From NCBI GenBank assembly GCA_037367405.1, contig JAZKJV010011598.1:1302001-1366000 (forward strand): 64,000 nucleotides of DNA. Reading direction: 5' to 3'. The stretch comes from Ottelia alismoides (taxonomy: Eukaryota; Streptophyta; Magnoliopsida; Alismatales; Hydrocharitaceae). The translations under genes and the position numbers were made by a program. The notes beneath the pieces were generated by a model. The model saw only the letters and a list, made by a program, of their open reading frames with translations, was not told the DNA's origin and made no database searches. Below are positions 47,297 through 58,700 of the stretch, one piece after another. The first letter of the stretch is position 1; the number at the start of each line of letters is the position of its first letter.

Positions 47297-47851
47297 TTAT
47301 GGGTGATGGGAAATCATGGGGCATACAAGCAAGGCAGCTTGAAACTCATTTACCACACAAGTAGTTGTAAAATTTTATCTGTTATTGCCTTTCTACTTGC
47401 TTTCTTTTGGACACACTAAATTACTTGCTATTATTATTTTTATATATGTCGTATTGTACACAACAATCGTTGACGTCCTTTTGTTAGTTGCATTTAGCAG
47501 GCAAATTGCCTGCGTCTCAGTAGCTGGATGATGATCCTGAGCATACGTCGCTATAACAAATGGTACATATTTTGTTGTTTGTGTACATTTGACAATGTAT
47601 AAATGCATTTTTTTTATTCTACTACTTTTTGTTAATGCATATACATGATGTAATATTCTCTTTTGCTATATGTAAACTATATGGAATGGAAAGTTGGTGA
47701 CATTTCTTGTTGGCTATGTGGTTGTTTATACTGATTTGAATGTCATTGCAAAACACGAAATTTCTCCTCAATTTCATGTATCTAATGTGGTCATTATTGA
47801 ATGTTATATTGCAAATGTCATGTAAACGGGTACCCGGATCCGAGGGTATCA
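44067..47851 (+). mobile_element. 5' LTR of element D
   Basis: Aligns end to end with 53077-54874 plus 59434-61355. It holds a GCTGCT-rich, partly open segment at 44570-44908 that is also present at 53584-53886; this is LTR sequence, not a gene. A (TA)n(GA)n microsatellite at 47260-47297 is absent from the 3' LTR. At about 45890-45900 it contains the unoccupied version of the copia target site. Confidence 0.85.
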
Positions 47852-47856
47852 TAGTT

Positions 47857-47868
47857 TGGTATCATAGA
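47857..47868 (+). other. tRNA-Met primer-binding site, element D
   Basis: TGGTATCATAGA matches the initiator-tRNA site TGGTATCAGAGC at 10 of 12 bases and lies just after the LTR end. Confidence 0.65.
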
Positions 47869-48101
47869 TGTGGTACCCCACTACACGCATTCACATTATT
47901 ACAATTCTCATCGCATTGTAGAAATAGTCCTCCAACTTGTCGTGAGTCCGAGAGAGAAATCTGATACTCAATTTTAATAACTGCAAATGTCACCAATTGC
48001 ATTCAGTTTTCTTAAAATATCCTAAGAAGAGAAAAGCATGCTTAGAAATATCAACAAACATCAACTGTTATGATTAATGATTTTGGTTCTTGTGCAGAAC
48101 C

Positions 48102-49300
48102 ATGACGTCCAAAGCTAGTCAGGAGATGACGGATCGCTTGGAGCACATCATGACTGCTCTCACTGACCTCCAGCAGTAGCAGGCTGTCATGCGAGATCAA
48201 CAGGACCAGATTTTGGCTCAGTAGACAGAGATCGTTGACATGCAGACTGATATGGAGATGAGGATCGAGGAGCTGTTAGACTTACATACCATCCATCTCA
48301 GGATGGAACACGACAAGAACAACATCAGTCTGTCGAGGTACAACAACCTCATTTTGATGATCCATGTGAGGGCATAACAGAGCATGTAGCCAAGGATGGA
48401 GATTACGACATGAAGCAGGACCATGCACTCTTTGCATATGAGGATGCATACGTTAATTTTGTTATCCACAAGCACCAGTCAGTTTTCACATCCTATCAGT
48501 GAGCCAATGTGCCCATGTTCGAGGGCATCGGGACGCCAGACGAGGCTAAGCAATGGCTAAAGAGGGAGATGATGTACTTCGGATGATACACACGCGAGAC
48601 TCTTGGTTATCTTTAATGGAGTATTCACTAGCATTATTTGTTGAGAGATGGTAGGAGGCGATGATTTCAGAGATGGGACGTGAGCCCACATGGGACTATT
48701 TTAAGACGGGGTTCAGATCCCACTTCTTTCCTGGGAAGTGGAAGGAGTCACGGTGCCGACTGTTCATATAGCTTCTACTAGGACGAATGATAGCCAGGCA
48801 GTACTTCGTTCTCTACACCGAACTGTCATGAGACACATCATCAGTTGCTGCATTTTCAGATGAGAATCTGGAAAAGTTCATCAGAGGGATGTGAGAACAA
48901 GTGTAAGAGAAGATAGACGGACTGTGTATCACTTCTATCTCCAAGGCTACTGACGTAGCGGAGAAGTTGAGGACATCAGAGAGAGAGAGAGACTTTGGGA
49001 GCTCATCTAGAGAGGCACCTACGTCACAGCGATCTTTTGGACCGATTCAATGATGTTCCAGTAGTAGAGGTCATCTAGGTGGTTTTGATCTATGGGTTTG
49101 GCATTTTAGGTGGTGCTTGCTCATCTCCAGCGACTACCTTAGGAGGAGCACTTGACATATGTCGCACCGTTCAACTCGACCATCTGGGTCGCAACGAGCA
49201 GACAGGCCTCCATCAGGAACGATTCGGAGCACAGACACGACTACCATACCTACCCATTTGTGAGATGCTATGAGTGGGGACATTACCAATCTCAGTTCTC
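48102..49300 (+). pseudogene. Gag of element D
   Basis: A likely start at 48102 (MTSKASQEMTDRLEHIM) is followed by in-frame TAG at 48177-48179 and 48222-48224, both where Gln is expected. The capsid core is visible near 48515-48760 (FEGIGTPDEAKQWLKREM), and a decayed zinc knuckle (RCYEWGHYQSQ) near 49255-49290. Several frameshifts. Confidence 0.7.
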
Positions 49301-49417
49301 TAAGCCTCTGGTGAACCCCGACCTCATCCACAACCTTCACGGCCACAAACACAGCGTACAAGGAGTTTCTGTGGCAGGAACTCCAACTTTAGGAGGTCGT
49401 CGACACAGACACAGAGC

Positions 49418-49945
49418 ATGGCAGGTTCGAGTACTACACCAGCTAGGCAGGGTCAGATACATGCAGTGACTGAGGAGCATGCACGATCATCAACTACTGT
49501 GGTGAAATGCATGGTCTCGGTCTTGGGTCGATCTTTTCATGTTTTGTTTAACTATGGAGCTATGCATTCCTTCATTGCTTTAAGATTACTAGCTTCATTA
49601 GGTAGAGTTGTAGAGACTCTATATCCTCCATATCACATCCGTGGGCCATGTAACCAGTTATTCATCATTTCCCTGATAGTTAGAGGTTTGCCAGTATTGA
49701 TTGGTGGCCACGAGATGAATGCAGATTGTCTCCTACTTCAACTTAATGAGTATGACTTAATTTTAGGCATGGACTGTTATCAGCTCATCATGCTCGTATT
49801 GATTGCTTTAGAAAGACAATTGTCTTCAGGATTCCGGACTTGTCGGAGTTCACCTTTGAGAGTACATTGCATGACTCCAAAATGGAGTACATTTCATTTT
49901 TGTGAGCTTAGAGACTTGTTGACTAGGAATGTGATTCATATCTAG
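49418..49945 (+). pseudogene. Aspartic protease of element D
   Basis: VLFNYGAMHSFIA near 49540 corresponds to the FDSGATHSFI active site; the catalytic Asp is Asn and the Ser is Tyr. YDLILGMD near 49750 marks the second flap region, after which the frame shifts. Position between gag and RT is as expected. Confidence 0.7.
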
Positions 49946-49976
49946 CATTTGTTTAAGAGACATCAGTCGTGAGCCG

Positions 49977-51290
49977 ATGACACAAGATGTCAGAGTAATA
50001 CCAGATGACCCTGATGTATTTCCTGATAAGTTACCTTGGTTAAATCCTGGGAGAGAGATTGACTGCATGGCACTAGCCGAGTTGAGAGAGTTGAAGGTAC
50101 AGTTGCAGGTGTTACTTGACTTGGGTTTCACGAGGTCGAGCACTTCACCTTGGGGTGATCTGGGTCTTTTTTTCAGGAAGAAGGATGGATCGATGAGATT
50201 AGCATTGATTATCGACAGTTCAATAAGAGTATGGCGAAGAACCGTTATCCATTGCAACACATCGATGATTTATTTAATCAGCTACAAGGATCTTCGATGT
50301 TCTCAAAGATCGATCTTAGATCAAGCTACCATCAATTGAGGATTCAAGCGTTAGATGTTATGAAGATAGTTTTCAGGACTCGATATGGGCACTATGAGTT
50401 TGTGGTGATGTCGTCTGGGCTCACTAATGCCCTACATCATTCATGGATATAATGAATAGGATCTTCCATCCATACTTGGACAAATTTATGGTGGTGTTCG
50501 TTGATGATGTGCCAATATATTCACTGAATGAATGGTATCATGCAAATGATCTAAAGATTGTCCTGGACACATTATGAGAGAACAAGCCGTATGCTAAGAT
50601 GAGAAAGTGTGAGTTCTGGTCATCCAGGTCTCATTCCTTGGGCATGTCATTTCTGGAGCAGGTATCACAATTCATCCTGTGAAGATTGAGGCAGTCATGT
50701 CATGGGAGCAAGCCAAGACAGTCACTCAGATTTAGAGCTTCCTTGGATTAACATGCTATTACAGAAGCTTCAACAATGAATTTTTGCGCATTCTTATTCC
50801 CTTGACACGATTGACATAGAAGGGGGTTCCTTTCATTTAGGATGATTCATGTGAGCATGCCTTCAGGACATTGAAGGAGAGATTAACTACAATGCCCATT
50901 CTTGCTCTTCCTTCAGGCACTCAGGATTATGCAGTTTATACAAATGCCTCAAGAGAAGGTCTAGGAGCAGTATTGACGCAGAAAGGTTACGTGATTGCTT
51001 ATGCACCACGTCAGTTGAGGCCGCATGAGCAGAATTACCCCACCCATGACTTGGAGTTGGCGGCGGTTGTTTTCGCTTTGAAGATTTTGCAATACTATCT
51101 TTATGGGGTGAATTTCAATATTTTCACATATCACTAGAGTTCAAAGTATATATTTGATTAGAAAGAGCTGAACATGAGATAACGCAGATGGCTGGAGCTA
51201 CTGAAGGATTATGATTACACGATCTTTTACCACCCTGATAAGGGAAACGTTGTGGCAGATGTGCTTAGCAGGAGAGCTCATGTAGAGGGT
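49977..51290 (+). pseudogene. Reverse transcriptase-RNase H of element D
   Basis: PDVFPDKLPWLNPGREID near 50010 starts the [16 protein letters not shown] near 50310 is the palm, [16 protein letters not shown] near 50390 follows, and the catalytic FVDD is intact at 50497-50508. RNase [18 protein letters not shown] near 50940 (catalytic Asp replaced by Asn), [20 protein letters not shown] near 51030, VVADVLSRR near 51250. Frameshifts near 50215 and 50445 and many TAG codons break it. Confidence 0.8.
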
Positions 51291-51599
51291 ACGACTAACT
51301 GGTTATACAGATGGGTATGCTCGAAGCTTTGACTGATTGGCATCCTCAGGAGAGTGCATCCATGTCTACTGTTGTGCATCCATGATTTAGTAGTCTCTGG
51401 GATCACATAGTAGAATGCCAGAAGTCGGATCCTTAGATCCGAGACAGATACATGCATGCCGTCAAGGACGAGATTGATGATTTTTTGTGACAGAGTCTAT
51501 TTTGTGGAAAGTCGGCTGGGTCATTCTGTCCAACGACGAGCAGTTATGCAGCGACATACTTGATGAAGCACATGGTTCATGATTATCTATTCGTCCTGG

Positions 51600-52392
51600 C
51601 AGCATGAAGATATATCGTACATCGACATTTCTGGTGGGACAGAATGAAGCGTGATATGGCCCAACATGTTAGCAGATGCATGACCTGTCAGATGGTCAAG
51701 GCTGAGTACAGAAGACCACCAGGGTTATTACAGTCTCTCCCCATTCTCAAGTGGATGTGGGAGAGTATCTTTATGGATTTCGTCGTAGGTTCACCGAGGA
51801 CACAAGGTGGCCATGATTCTATTTGGGTCGTTGTTGACAGGTTGACCAAGTCAGCCCATTTTATACCTGTCAGCATGACCTACATTCCATCCAGATAGGA
51901 CAGGCTATATGTGTATAACATTATCAGGCTACACGATATACCACGCGAGGTAGTGTCTGATAGAGACTCGAGTTTAACATCGCACTATTGGTAACATGTC
52001 ATGTTAACACTACAGATAGAGCTGAAAATGAATTCCGCATATCATCTGCAAACCGACGAACAAAGCGAGCACACCATACTGACGCTTGAGGATTTCGTAC
52101 GTGCATGCACTTTGGAGTGGAAAGGTTCCTAGAAGGACCACCTACCATTGGTAGAATTCACATACAATAACAACTATCATTCCAATATTGGCATGGCACC
52201 ATTCGAAGCCCTATACGAGCGGAGATGCCTCACACCTCTCAGTTAGTGAGAGGTAGGTGATCATGCTCCTTACACCATAGATCTTCTGAAAGAGACTGCG
52301 AGGGCTATTGATCTTGTGAGACGATGGCTTTTGACGACACAAAGCTGCCAAAAGAGCTATGCAAATCGTCGGAGAAGAAACTTGAGTTTCAG
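51600..52392 (+). pseudogene. Integrase of element D
   Basis: The zinc-finger Cys pair is in RCMTCQM near 51680. The DDE triad is complete: Asp in MDFVVG (codon 51776-51778), Asp in VSDRDS (51959-51961), Glu in QSEHTI (52067-52069). The conserved Gly of TDGQSE is Glu. LPLVEFTYNNNYHSNIGMAPFEALY follows near 52145 (the protein carries on past this). Stops at 51896-51898, near 51990 and near 52245 interrupt the frame. Confidence 0.8.
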
Positions 52393-52481
52393 GTAATCTG
52401 ATTCTCTCTTCTTAATCAATTTGCAAATATGATTTATTCGGATTTAATTTAATCTGAACGCATTCCTGTAATTACATGTAG
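52393..52481 (+). other. Intron-like 89-bp insertion in pol of element D
   Basis: Between LSF near 52390 and the V(F)L region at 52490, where the family is normally continuous, 89 AT-rich bases are inserted. They begin GTAATC after CAG and end TTACATGTAG before GA, so they satisfy the GT-AG rule. They contain an inverted repeat TTCGGATT / AATCTGAA. Either a gained intron or a small insertion. Confidence 0.45.
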
Positions 52482-52900
52482 GAAATTAGGTATTTCTACG
52501 AGTATCTCTCATGAAGGGAGTACAGAGATTTGGCATTCGTGGCAAGTTGGCACCACGGTATGTTGCCGTTCGAGATTCTCCCTCGATGGGGAAGGTAACC
52601 TACCGAGTATCCCTTCCTCCACACTTATCAATTATATATGATGTCTTCCACGTATCCAACTTAAGGAAGTATGTGCACGACCCTCGACACATCATCAGCT
52701 ACGAGAACCTTGACGTGGAGAAAGATTTGACATATGAAGAGAGGCCAGTGCAGATACTTACCAGTGATGTGAAGAAGCTTCATAGCAAGGAGATTTCTTG
52801 GTCAAGGTGCTACGACACCGACATGGAGTAGAAGAAGCGACATGGAAGATCGAAATAGACATGCAGGCAAGATACCCACAACTCTTCTTAGATAACCATC
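52482..52900 (+). pseudogene. Integrase C-terminus and chromodomain-like tail of element D
   Basis: MKGVQRFGIRGKLAPRY at 52511 and FHVSNLRKYVHDPRH near 52650 are the conserved GPY/F-type region, followed by DVEKDLTYEERPVQIL and, after a frameshift near 52805, EEATWKIE near 52840. This tail is the chromodomain region that targets chromoviruses to heterochromatin. Wording fits Tekay/Del. Confidence 0.75.
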
Positions 52901-53040
52901 AAAACAAGTCCTTGTAACTATATACATGTTAAAAGAATATGGCTTGTTCTTCCTTTGATGCTCTTATGGTTTCAAAACCCTTTGAGGTTTTTATGGTCAG
53001 ATGGAATCCAAACGAGACACGCAGTAACTTGAATTGAGTC

Positions 53041-53076
53041 TCGAGGACGAGACTCCCGTTGAGGTTTTTATATTTA
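53041..53076 (+). other. Polypurine region of element D
   Basis: TCTCGAGGACGAGACTCCCG then TTGAGG and a short T-rich stretch precede the LTR start. The GAGGACGA(G/A)A..T phrase is a common pre-LTR sequence of Del-type elements. The purine tract itself has decayed. Confidence 0.5.
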
Positions 53077-54869
53077 TAACATCTGAATCAGAACAAACCC
53101 GAACCCGACCCGATAAGGATCTGTTTTATCCAATAAAATTATCGATCAATATTAAATAACTTAAAATAGTAAATCAAAATTCGTTCGGCTACAATCGATC
53201 GCATCATACTGCGTGCTACGGAAAAGCCGCGAGTCAAAATTGGAAACCACAAAACAAACCAAGACCACAAAAATATCCGATTCGATGAAATAAAATCAAC
53301 AAATCGATCGTTTATCGATCGGAGGTCATTCATATTTTTAAAATCGCAAAATTTAAGCTGTAAATCAAGACTGTATTTCGAGGATTTCAAATTTTATCTT
53401 AAATCAAAAGTATATGAATATCATACTCATCTTGATCGTCATTCAGAGACAATCGAAACGAGTCGTTGAACACTTAAATCAGAGACTCAATGCGAGAATA
53501 CAAATATCTTTGAGGTTTTGCAAATAATAATAATAAAATAATTGTGACATCAGCTTGATGATGTCATTCCAAGTTGGGGACATTTGGCATTTTTTTCTTT
53601 CCCAGCATTGAAGCCCTTTCCCTTTTCATTCCTCCACCTCCCCCTTTCTTTTCTCTCACATTTTCTCTCCCAAATCCTCTCTAATTTCTCTAACGGAGAG
53701 ACTCCAGCCAATGGAATTCTAGCCAAAGGGGGTGGGGTATTGTTGCTGCTGCTCTCAAACGAGGGGGGATGGAACCTCCCTACTTCAGTTGCAGCTGCTT
53801 CTTTAAACAGTTGCTGCTGCTCTCATTTGGCGGCTATTGTTGCTCCAAATTCAGCCAAACAGGAGCTGTTGGAACCCCCTGTATAACCTCACTGTTGCAT
53901 GTCAAGATAATTCTCAAAATTTGAGGTTTTTAGGTACAATCATATACCTTTCTTTGCTACCATTGCATGTACAACTTTAATTTTCACCATTTTTACTGCC
54001 ATATATGTTTTTGGACAAGCTTACCCTCCATGTTTCAAGCAAATTCCCTCTCCAAATCTAGAGATCCAAAGTAAAATATAAGATATTCCTCTTATTGCCT
54101 TCCACGGATTTATTATTAATAATACATCATTATTATTTTTGGTAATCAGGTCATCTGAAATGTATAATGGTTGTGCCTTGACAGGGAAGTTTAGGCCATA
54201 GTCACCTCCCTTGCAACATGTGTTTGTATATTTGTACCATGTGATGACTGAAATGTTGATTTGATTATGGACTGATCAATTCTCTGTTTATATTGCTGGA
54301 TTTTTGTTCAATTCCATGTTTAGTTGCTTAGGTTGCTAAAAAGTTAAATTTTGTTACTATATTACTTTTAAAGCTCATGGATTCTTCATAGTACTGTGAG
54401 TATGTATGTTGCTTAAACTTTATATTGTTATAATTACAAATTAAAATTTATAATAGTTAAGCACTATATTTATCTGAAGCTATATCACCTCACAGGTTGA
54501 CAAATTATCTTAATATTTAAGTATAGTTCACTCCTTACTTTGTGACCCATCACTAGTAAAGTCACCTGTTAGAAGAAGACCTTAGAATGTTTAGAGAGCT
54601 ATGGTTGTAAATAAGGTGGTTGCTTATCTTAATAGCATATTCTTTTATTCCTTCTCTTATTGAGATCAATCGACACATATATGTCTCTCCTTGTAAATAA
54701 GTGGTTTCTTTACTTAGCTTGGCATACTTGACGAGATATTATGGTTTCATTTTTTAAAATTGTATGGATATGAATTTTATTAAACTAATGAGAATCAGTT
54801 GGGGTTGTTGCCATAGATGTCTATCTAGATTATTTAATTTTGGTTAAGTTGCAAATCTAAACCCCGACA

Positions 54870-54874
54870 CAATA
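54870..54874. repeat. Target-site duplication of the young copia, left copy
   Basis: CAATA, equal to 59429-59433. The 5' LTR of element D shows a single unoccupied version (CAAGA) at the matching site. Confidence 0.9.
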
Positions 54875-55002
54875 TGTTGAAAGGGAATGAGCGAGATAAA
54901 AATTCATCTAACCCTAGAGCTCTCTTATATAGGAGAAAAGCTCTATGGGTAAATTACAGAAAAAGGACAATAAAAAGAACAAATAACATAATTACTCTAA
55001 CA
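54875..55002 (-). mobile_element. 3' LTR of young copia
   Basis: TGTTGAAAGG...CTCTAACA, 128 bases, one difference from 59301-59428 (G for T after GGAGAAAA). Confidence 0.95.
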
Positions 55003-55012
55003 CTCCCCCTCA
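55003..55012 (-). other. Polypurine tract of young copia
   Basis: TGAGGGGGAG on the minus strand directly before the 3' LTR. The stop codon of pol (TGA) overlaps its first bases. Confidence 0.9.
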
Positions 55013-56650
55013 AGCTGGAGCATATATATCTAACATGCTCAGCTTGGAACAACATAGATGAAAAGGACCTCTAGCAAGAGCTTTGGTGAACATGTCTGCA
55101 ATCTGCTCTCCTGATGATACATAAGACGTTGAAATAAGCCGCTTTTGAATTAAGTCCCTTGTATAATGACAATCCACTTCAATGTGCTTTGTCCTTTCAT
55201 GGAAGGCTGGATTATTGGCTATGAACAAGGCTGCCTGATTATCACATTTAAGATGCATAGGAAGAGGTACTTCAATAGTTAAATCAGTCAAAACCGATTT
55301 AACCCACATCATCTCAGCACTACCTTGGGCCATTGCCCTATATTCTGACTCTGCACTGGATCGAGCTACGACAGTTTGTTTCTTACTCTTCCACGCTACT
55401 GGTGAGCTGCCAACAAATACAATAAAGCCTGAAGTAGACTTTCTATCATTAGGGCACCCAGCATAGTCTGCATCAGCACAACCTGTGACAGATATAGAGG
55501 TATGTTTCCTAAACAGAAGACCAGCACCTGGAGACGACTTCAGATATCTCAAGATCATAAAAACAGCATTCATGTGAGCCTGTCTGGGTTGCTCCATAAA
55601 TTGACTTACCCTACTAACAGCAAAGGATATATCTGGTCGGGTAATAGTGACATATAACAACTTCCCCACGAGCTCTCTATACCGTCTCTTGTCCACCTCC
55701 TCAGAGTCATCATCATAGAGTTTAACATTAGGATCCATAGGAGTAGTAGCTGGTCTACATCCTGCCATTCCTGTCTCAGATAACAGATCAGTAACATACT
55801 TCCTTTGTGTCATTACCATGCCTTGCTCATTTCTTGCAAATTCCAATCCCAAAAAGTAACGAAGTGTACCCAGGTCCTTCGTAACAAACTGCTCACTAAG
55901 AAAATCCTTGGCTGCTTGAATGCCCTGCTTATTACTACCAGTGATAACAATATCATCAACATACACTAAGATGACTACAGTACCTTGCTGGTCTCTCTTT
56001 ACAAAGAGAGTATGATCTGCTGTAGATCTGATGAAGCCCTTCTGTTCAATCAACTCCGAGAGCTTCTGAAACCAAGCCTGTGGACTCTACTTCAGGCCAT
56101 ATATGGCCTTATGAAGACGGCACACCATACTGGACTCCCCCTCAGCAGGAAACCCTGGTGGCTGCTGCATATAGACCTCCTCCTGCAAGTCACCATACAA
56201 GAAAGCGTTCTTGACATCTACCTGAAACAAGGGCCAGTCACGGACAATAGCAACTGCAATGAGAATCCGTAATGTAGAATGACGGGCTACTGGAGAAAAC
56301 GTCTCCTGATAGTCCACCCCATATGTTTGGGTGAACCCACGAGCAACCAACCTGGCTTTGTATCTATCGACTGTACCATCAGCCCGATGCTTAACAGTAA
56401 AAACCCATTTGCTTCCGATTATTGACGCACCTGGTGGAGGATGCACAACACTCCACGTACCACGTGACTGCAACGCCGCCATCTCCTCCTCCATAGCCAA
56501 ACGCCATGGACTGCTATGTAGTGCCTCCTGATATGACCTTGGGATTTCCACTGCTGATAACCCAAGGATGAACTTGCGAAACTCCGGGGACAACCGCTCC
56601 AAACATGCCTGTGATGCAAAGTCCATCCCATATTTGGGATTCATTGTCCG
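55010..56650 (-). pseudogene. Reverse transcriptase-RNase H of young copia
   Basis: RT begins before 56600; WVFTVKHRADGTVDRYKARL near 56400 and QVDVKNAFLYGDL near 56200 are typical. A single in-frame TAG at 56087-56089 stands where Gln of YGLKQSP is expected, consistent with one C-to-T change. The catalytic YVDD (55952-55963) is intact. RNase H keeps CADADYAG, SSAESEYRA, KCDNQAA and HIEVDCHYTRD. Apart from the one stop, some 530 codons are open. Confidence 0.9.
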
Positions 56651-57910
56651 CGCACGCTTTTGCCTTCTATGGGCAATAGGAAGATCGAGATCATCAACTG
56701 GAGTATGGTAGTATCATCTGTGCCCTGTACATCTGTCTGTGCAAGCAAATCACCCGTGCCATTAGTAGTACTCAAATGTTCATTACATACCTCGGGCGTG
56801 CTGGATGATGGAGGAGGCACATGAGCAGAGGGTCGACGCTGATAGACCTGAGGATAAAAAATAGAAGGTGGTGGTGGAGGTGGTGGTGGTATAGGCTGTG
56901 GTGGTGGTATAGGCTGTGGTGTTGGTGGCGGCAGAATAGAGCATGGAATAGATGGTGGAGGAGGCACGTAGATATCATCTCCTTCGTCTGAGTAAGTGAG
57001 GCTGTCACCTGTAGGAGAGAAATACATAAGGATTCAAAGAAGGTGACATCAGCACTAACATGGTACCGTCGTCTAACTAGATCAAAACACCGATATCCTT
57101 TTTGGAATTTGGAATAACCCACAAAAACGCATTTGACAGCTCTGGGAGAGAGCTTGTCCAGACCAGGAGAGAAGCAATGAACAAATGCAACGGAGCCAAA
57201 GACGCGAGGTGTTAGGGAGAAAAGATCCTTCTCGGGAAACGCTGTCAAGAACGGGATCTTCTCTCCCAAAACTGACGACGGCATACGGTTGACCAGATAA
57301 CAAGCAGTTAGAACCGCATCCCCCCAATAGGAGTGAGGAGCACGGCTCTGAATCAATAGGGTCCTGGTAATGTCCAACAAATGACGATGTTTCCTGTCAG
57401 CTACCCCATTTGTTGGGAGGTGTAAGCACATGACTTCTGGTGCACAATTCCATTAAACATGAGAAATTTTGAGATATGAGAGCTAACATAATTCAAGAGC
57501 ATTATCAGACCGTATGAACTTCACTTTGGCAGAATATATATTTTTTATTTCGATGATGAAAGACTGGATAACAGACGCAGCATCAGACTTATTTTTAAGT
57601 AGAAAAACCCAACATAACCTAGAGAATTCATCAACAGCAACAAGATATAACCTGTGTCCTTGAAGATCAGGGACACGACTGGGACCCCAAATATCAAAAT
57701 GTAGCAGCTCAAACAGACCATGACGACTTGGACCTATACGACTCGGAAATGAGACCTATGATGTTTGCCAAGTTGGCATGCCTCACAATGAAAGTTAGAC
57801 TTGGGAGAAATCTGTGGAAGAATATGGACCATCTTTTGCAACGGGAGATGACCAAATCGAAGATGCCAAGTGTAGGGTGACACCGATCCAGCACTCATAG
57901 AAGAGATACC
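56651..57910 (-). pseudogene. Integrase and Pro-rich linker of young copia
   Basis: Zinc finger HLRFGHL...HCEACQLGKHH near 57790-57880. The core is broken by stops around 57450-57520; the second Asp lies in IRSDNA. The catalytic Glu motif reads NGVADRKHRH, Glu replaced by Asp (codon 57396-57398). SYWGDAVLTACYLVNRMPS near 57310 and FGSVAFVHCF near 57200 are intact. After a frameshift near 57020 a linker with long Pro runs (56880-56960) leads towards RT, with a second shift near 56670. Confidence 0.85.
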
Positions 57911-58403
57911 AGCATAAGGAGATTGTACCAGTCTATAAAGACCCCCTTGCTCACAGCCAGTTCCAATCACACTGCCCGTGAGGATGTCCTGAAACACAAG
58001 AGCAGATGAGTCAAATATGGCACGACAATGTAAATCTTTAGTGATTTGACTAATGGATAGTAGATTCATGGAAAAATCAGGAGCATAAAGAACATTCTGA
58101 AGTCGTATCCTAGGGGTCAATTGCACCTCCCCCTGACCAGTAATGGGAGAATGTGTTCCGTCAGCAATTACCACGGAGCGTCCTGTCTGAGTCGCAATAA
58201 AAATCATCCAATTGCTTTTTGTCACCACATAAATGGTGAGATGCTCCTGAGTCCATAATCCATTCTGACAGATCTGCTCTGTAACAACTAGTAAGTGCAT
58301 ACGTTGTACCTGAAGAGGATGCTGATGCTGAGCCGGCTATCTCTGAAGATCCTGAAGTACCAGCTGGTCCCTGGCCAGGCATAATCTCCCGAAGTCTCGC
58401 CAC
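57911..58403 (-). pseudogene. Protease of young copia
   Basis: The active site WIMDSGASHHL near 58250 is intact. The following VVIADGTHSPITGQGEVQL and LLSISQITKDLHC near 58030 complete the domain after a frameshift near 58200. It joins directly to the integrase zinc finger. Confidence 0.85.
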
Positions 58404-58451
58404 TAGCTCCTCAAACCCTCGATCCGGGGCAAGGGAAGGACCCCCTTCCTG

Positions 58452-58700
58452 CTAAGCCTGCTCTGCCATCCGTGCCGTAGTAGTAGGAAACCCATGCTTG
58501 GAATAGCATGTTTCCTCAGTGTGTCCAGTCCTGCGACAGTAGGTGCACGGGTGTCTAGGAGGTCTGCTACCTCCTCCTCCTCGGCCACGACCACCTCTAC
58601 CTCGAAAATGTGAATAGCCTCCTCTGCCACGAGATGTTGCCATGGCTGATGGTGTCTGAACTCCACCATGAGACGGAAGATCTACCTTGTTGTCAGACAT
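58452..58700 (-). pseudogene. C-terminal remnant of gag, RGG and zinc finger, young copia
   Basis: Starting at a Met near 58697 (MSDNKVDLPSHGG), the frame carries an Arg/Gly repeat and one CCHC finger, CTYCRRTGHTEETC, then YSKHGFP. The preceding ~250 residues of copia gag are absent. A stop near 58454 separates it from protease. Confidence 0.8.

Noticed and set aside
49977..52900. Endogenous pararetrovirus (caulimovirid) instead of a retrotransposon
   Set aside because: LTRs, tRNA-Met primer site, integrase with DDE and a chromodomain-like tail identify a Ty3/gypsy chromovirus; no movement protein motif.
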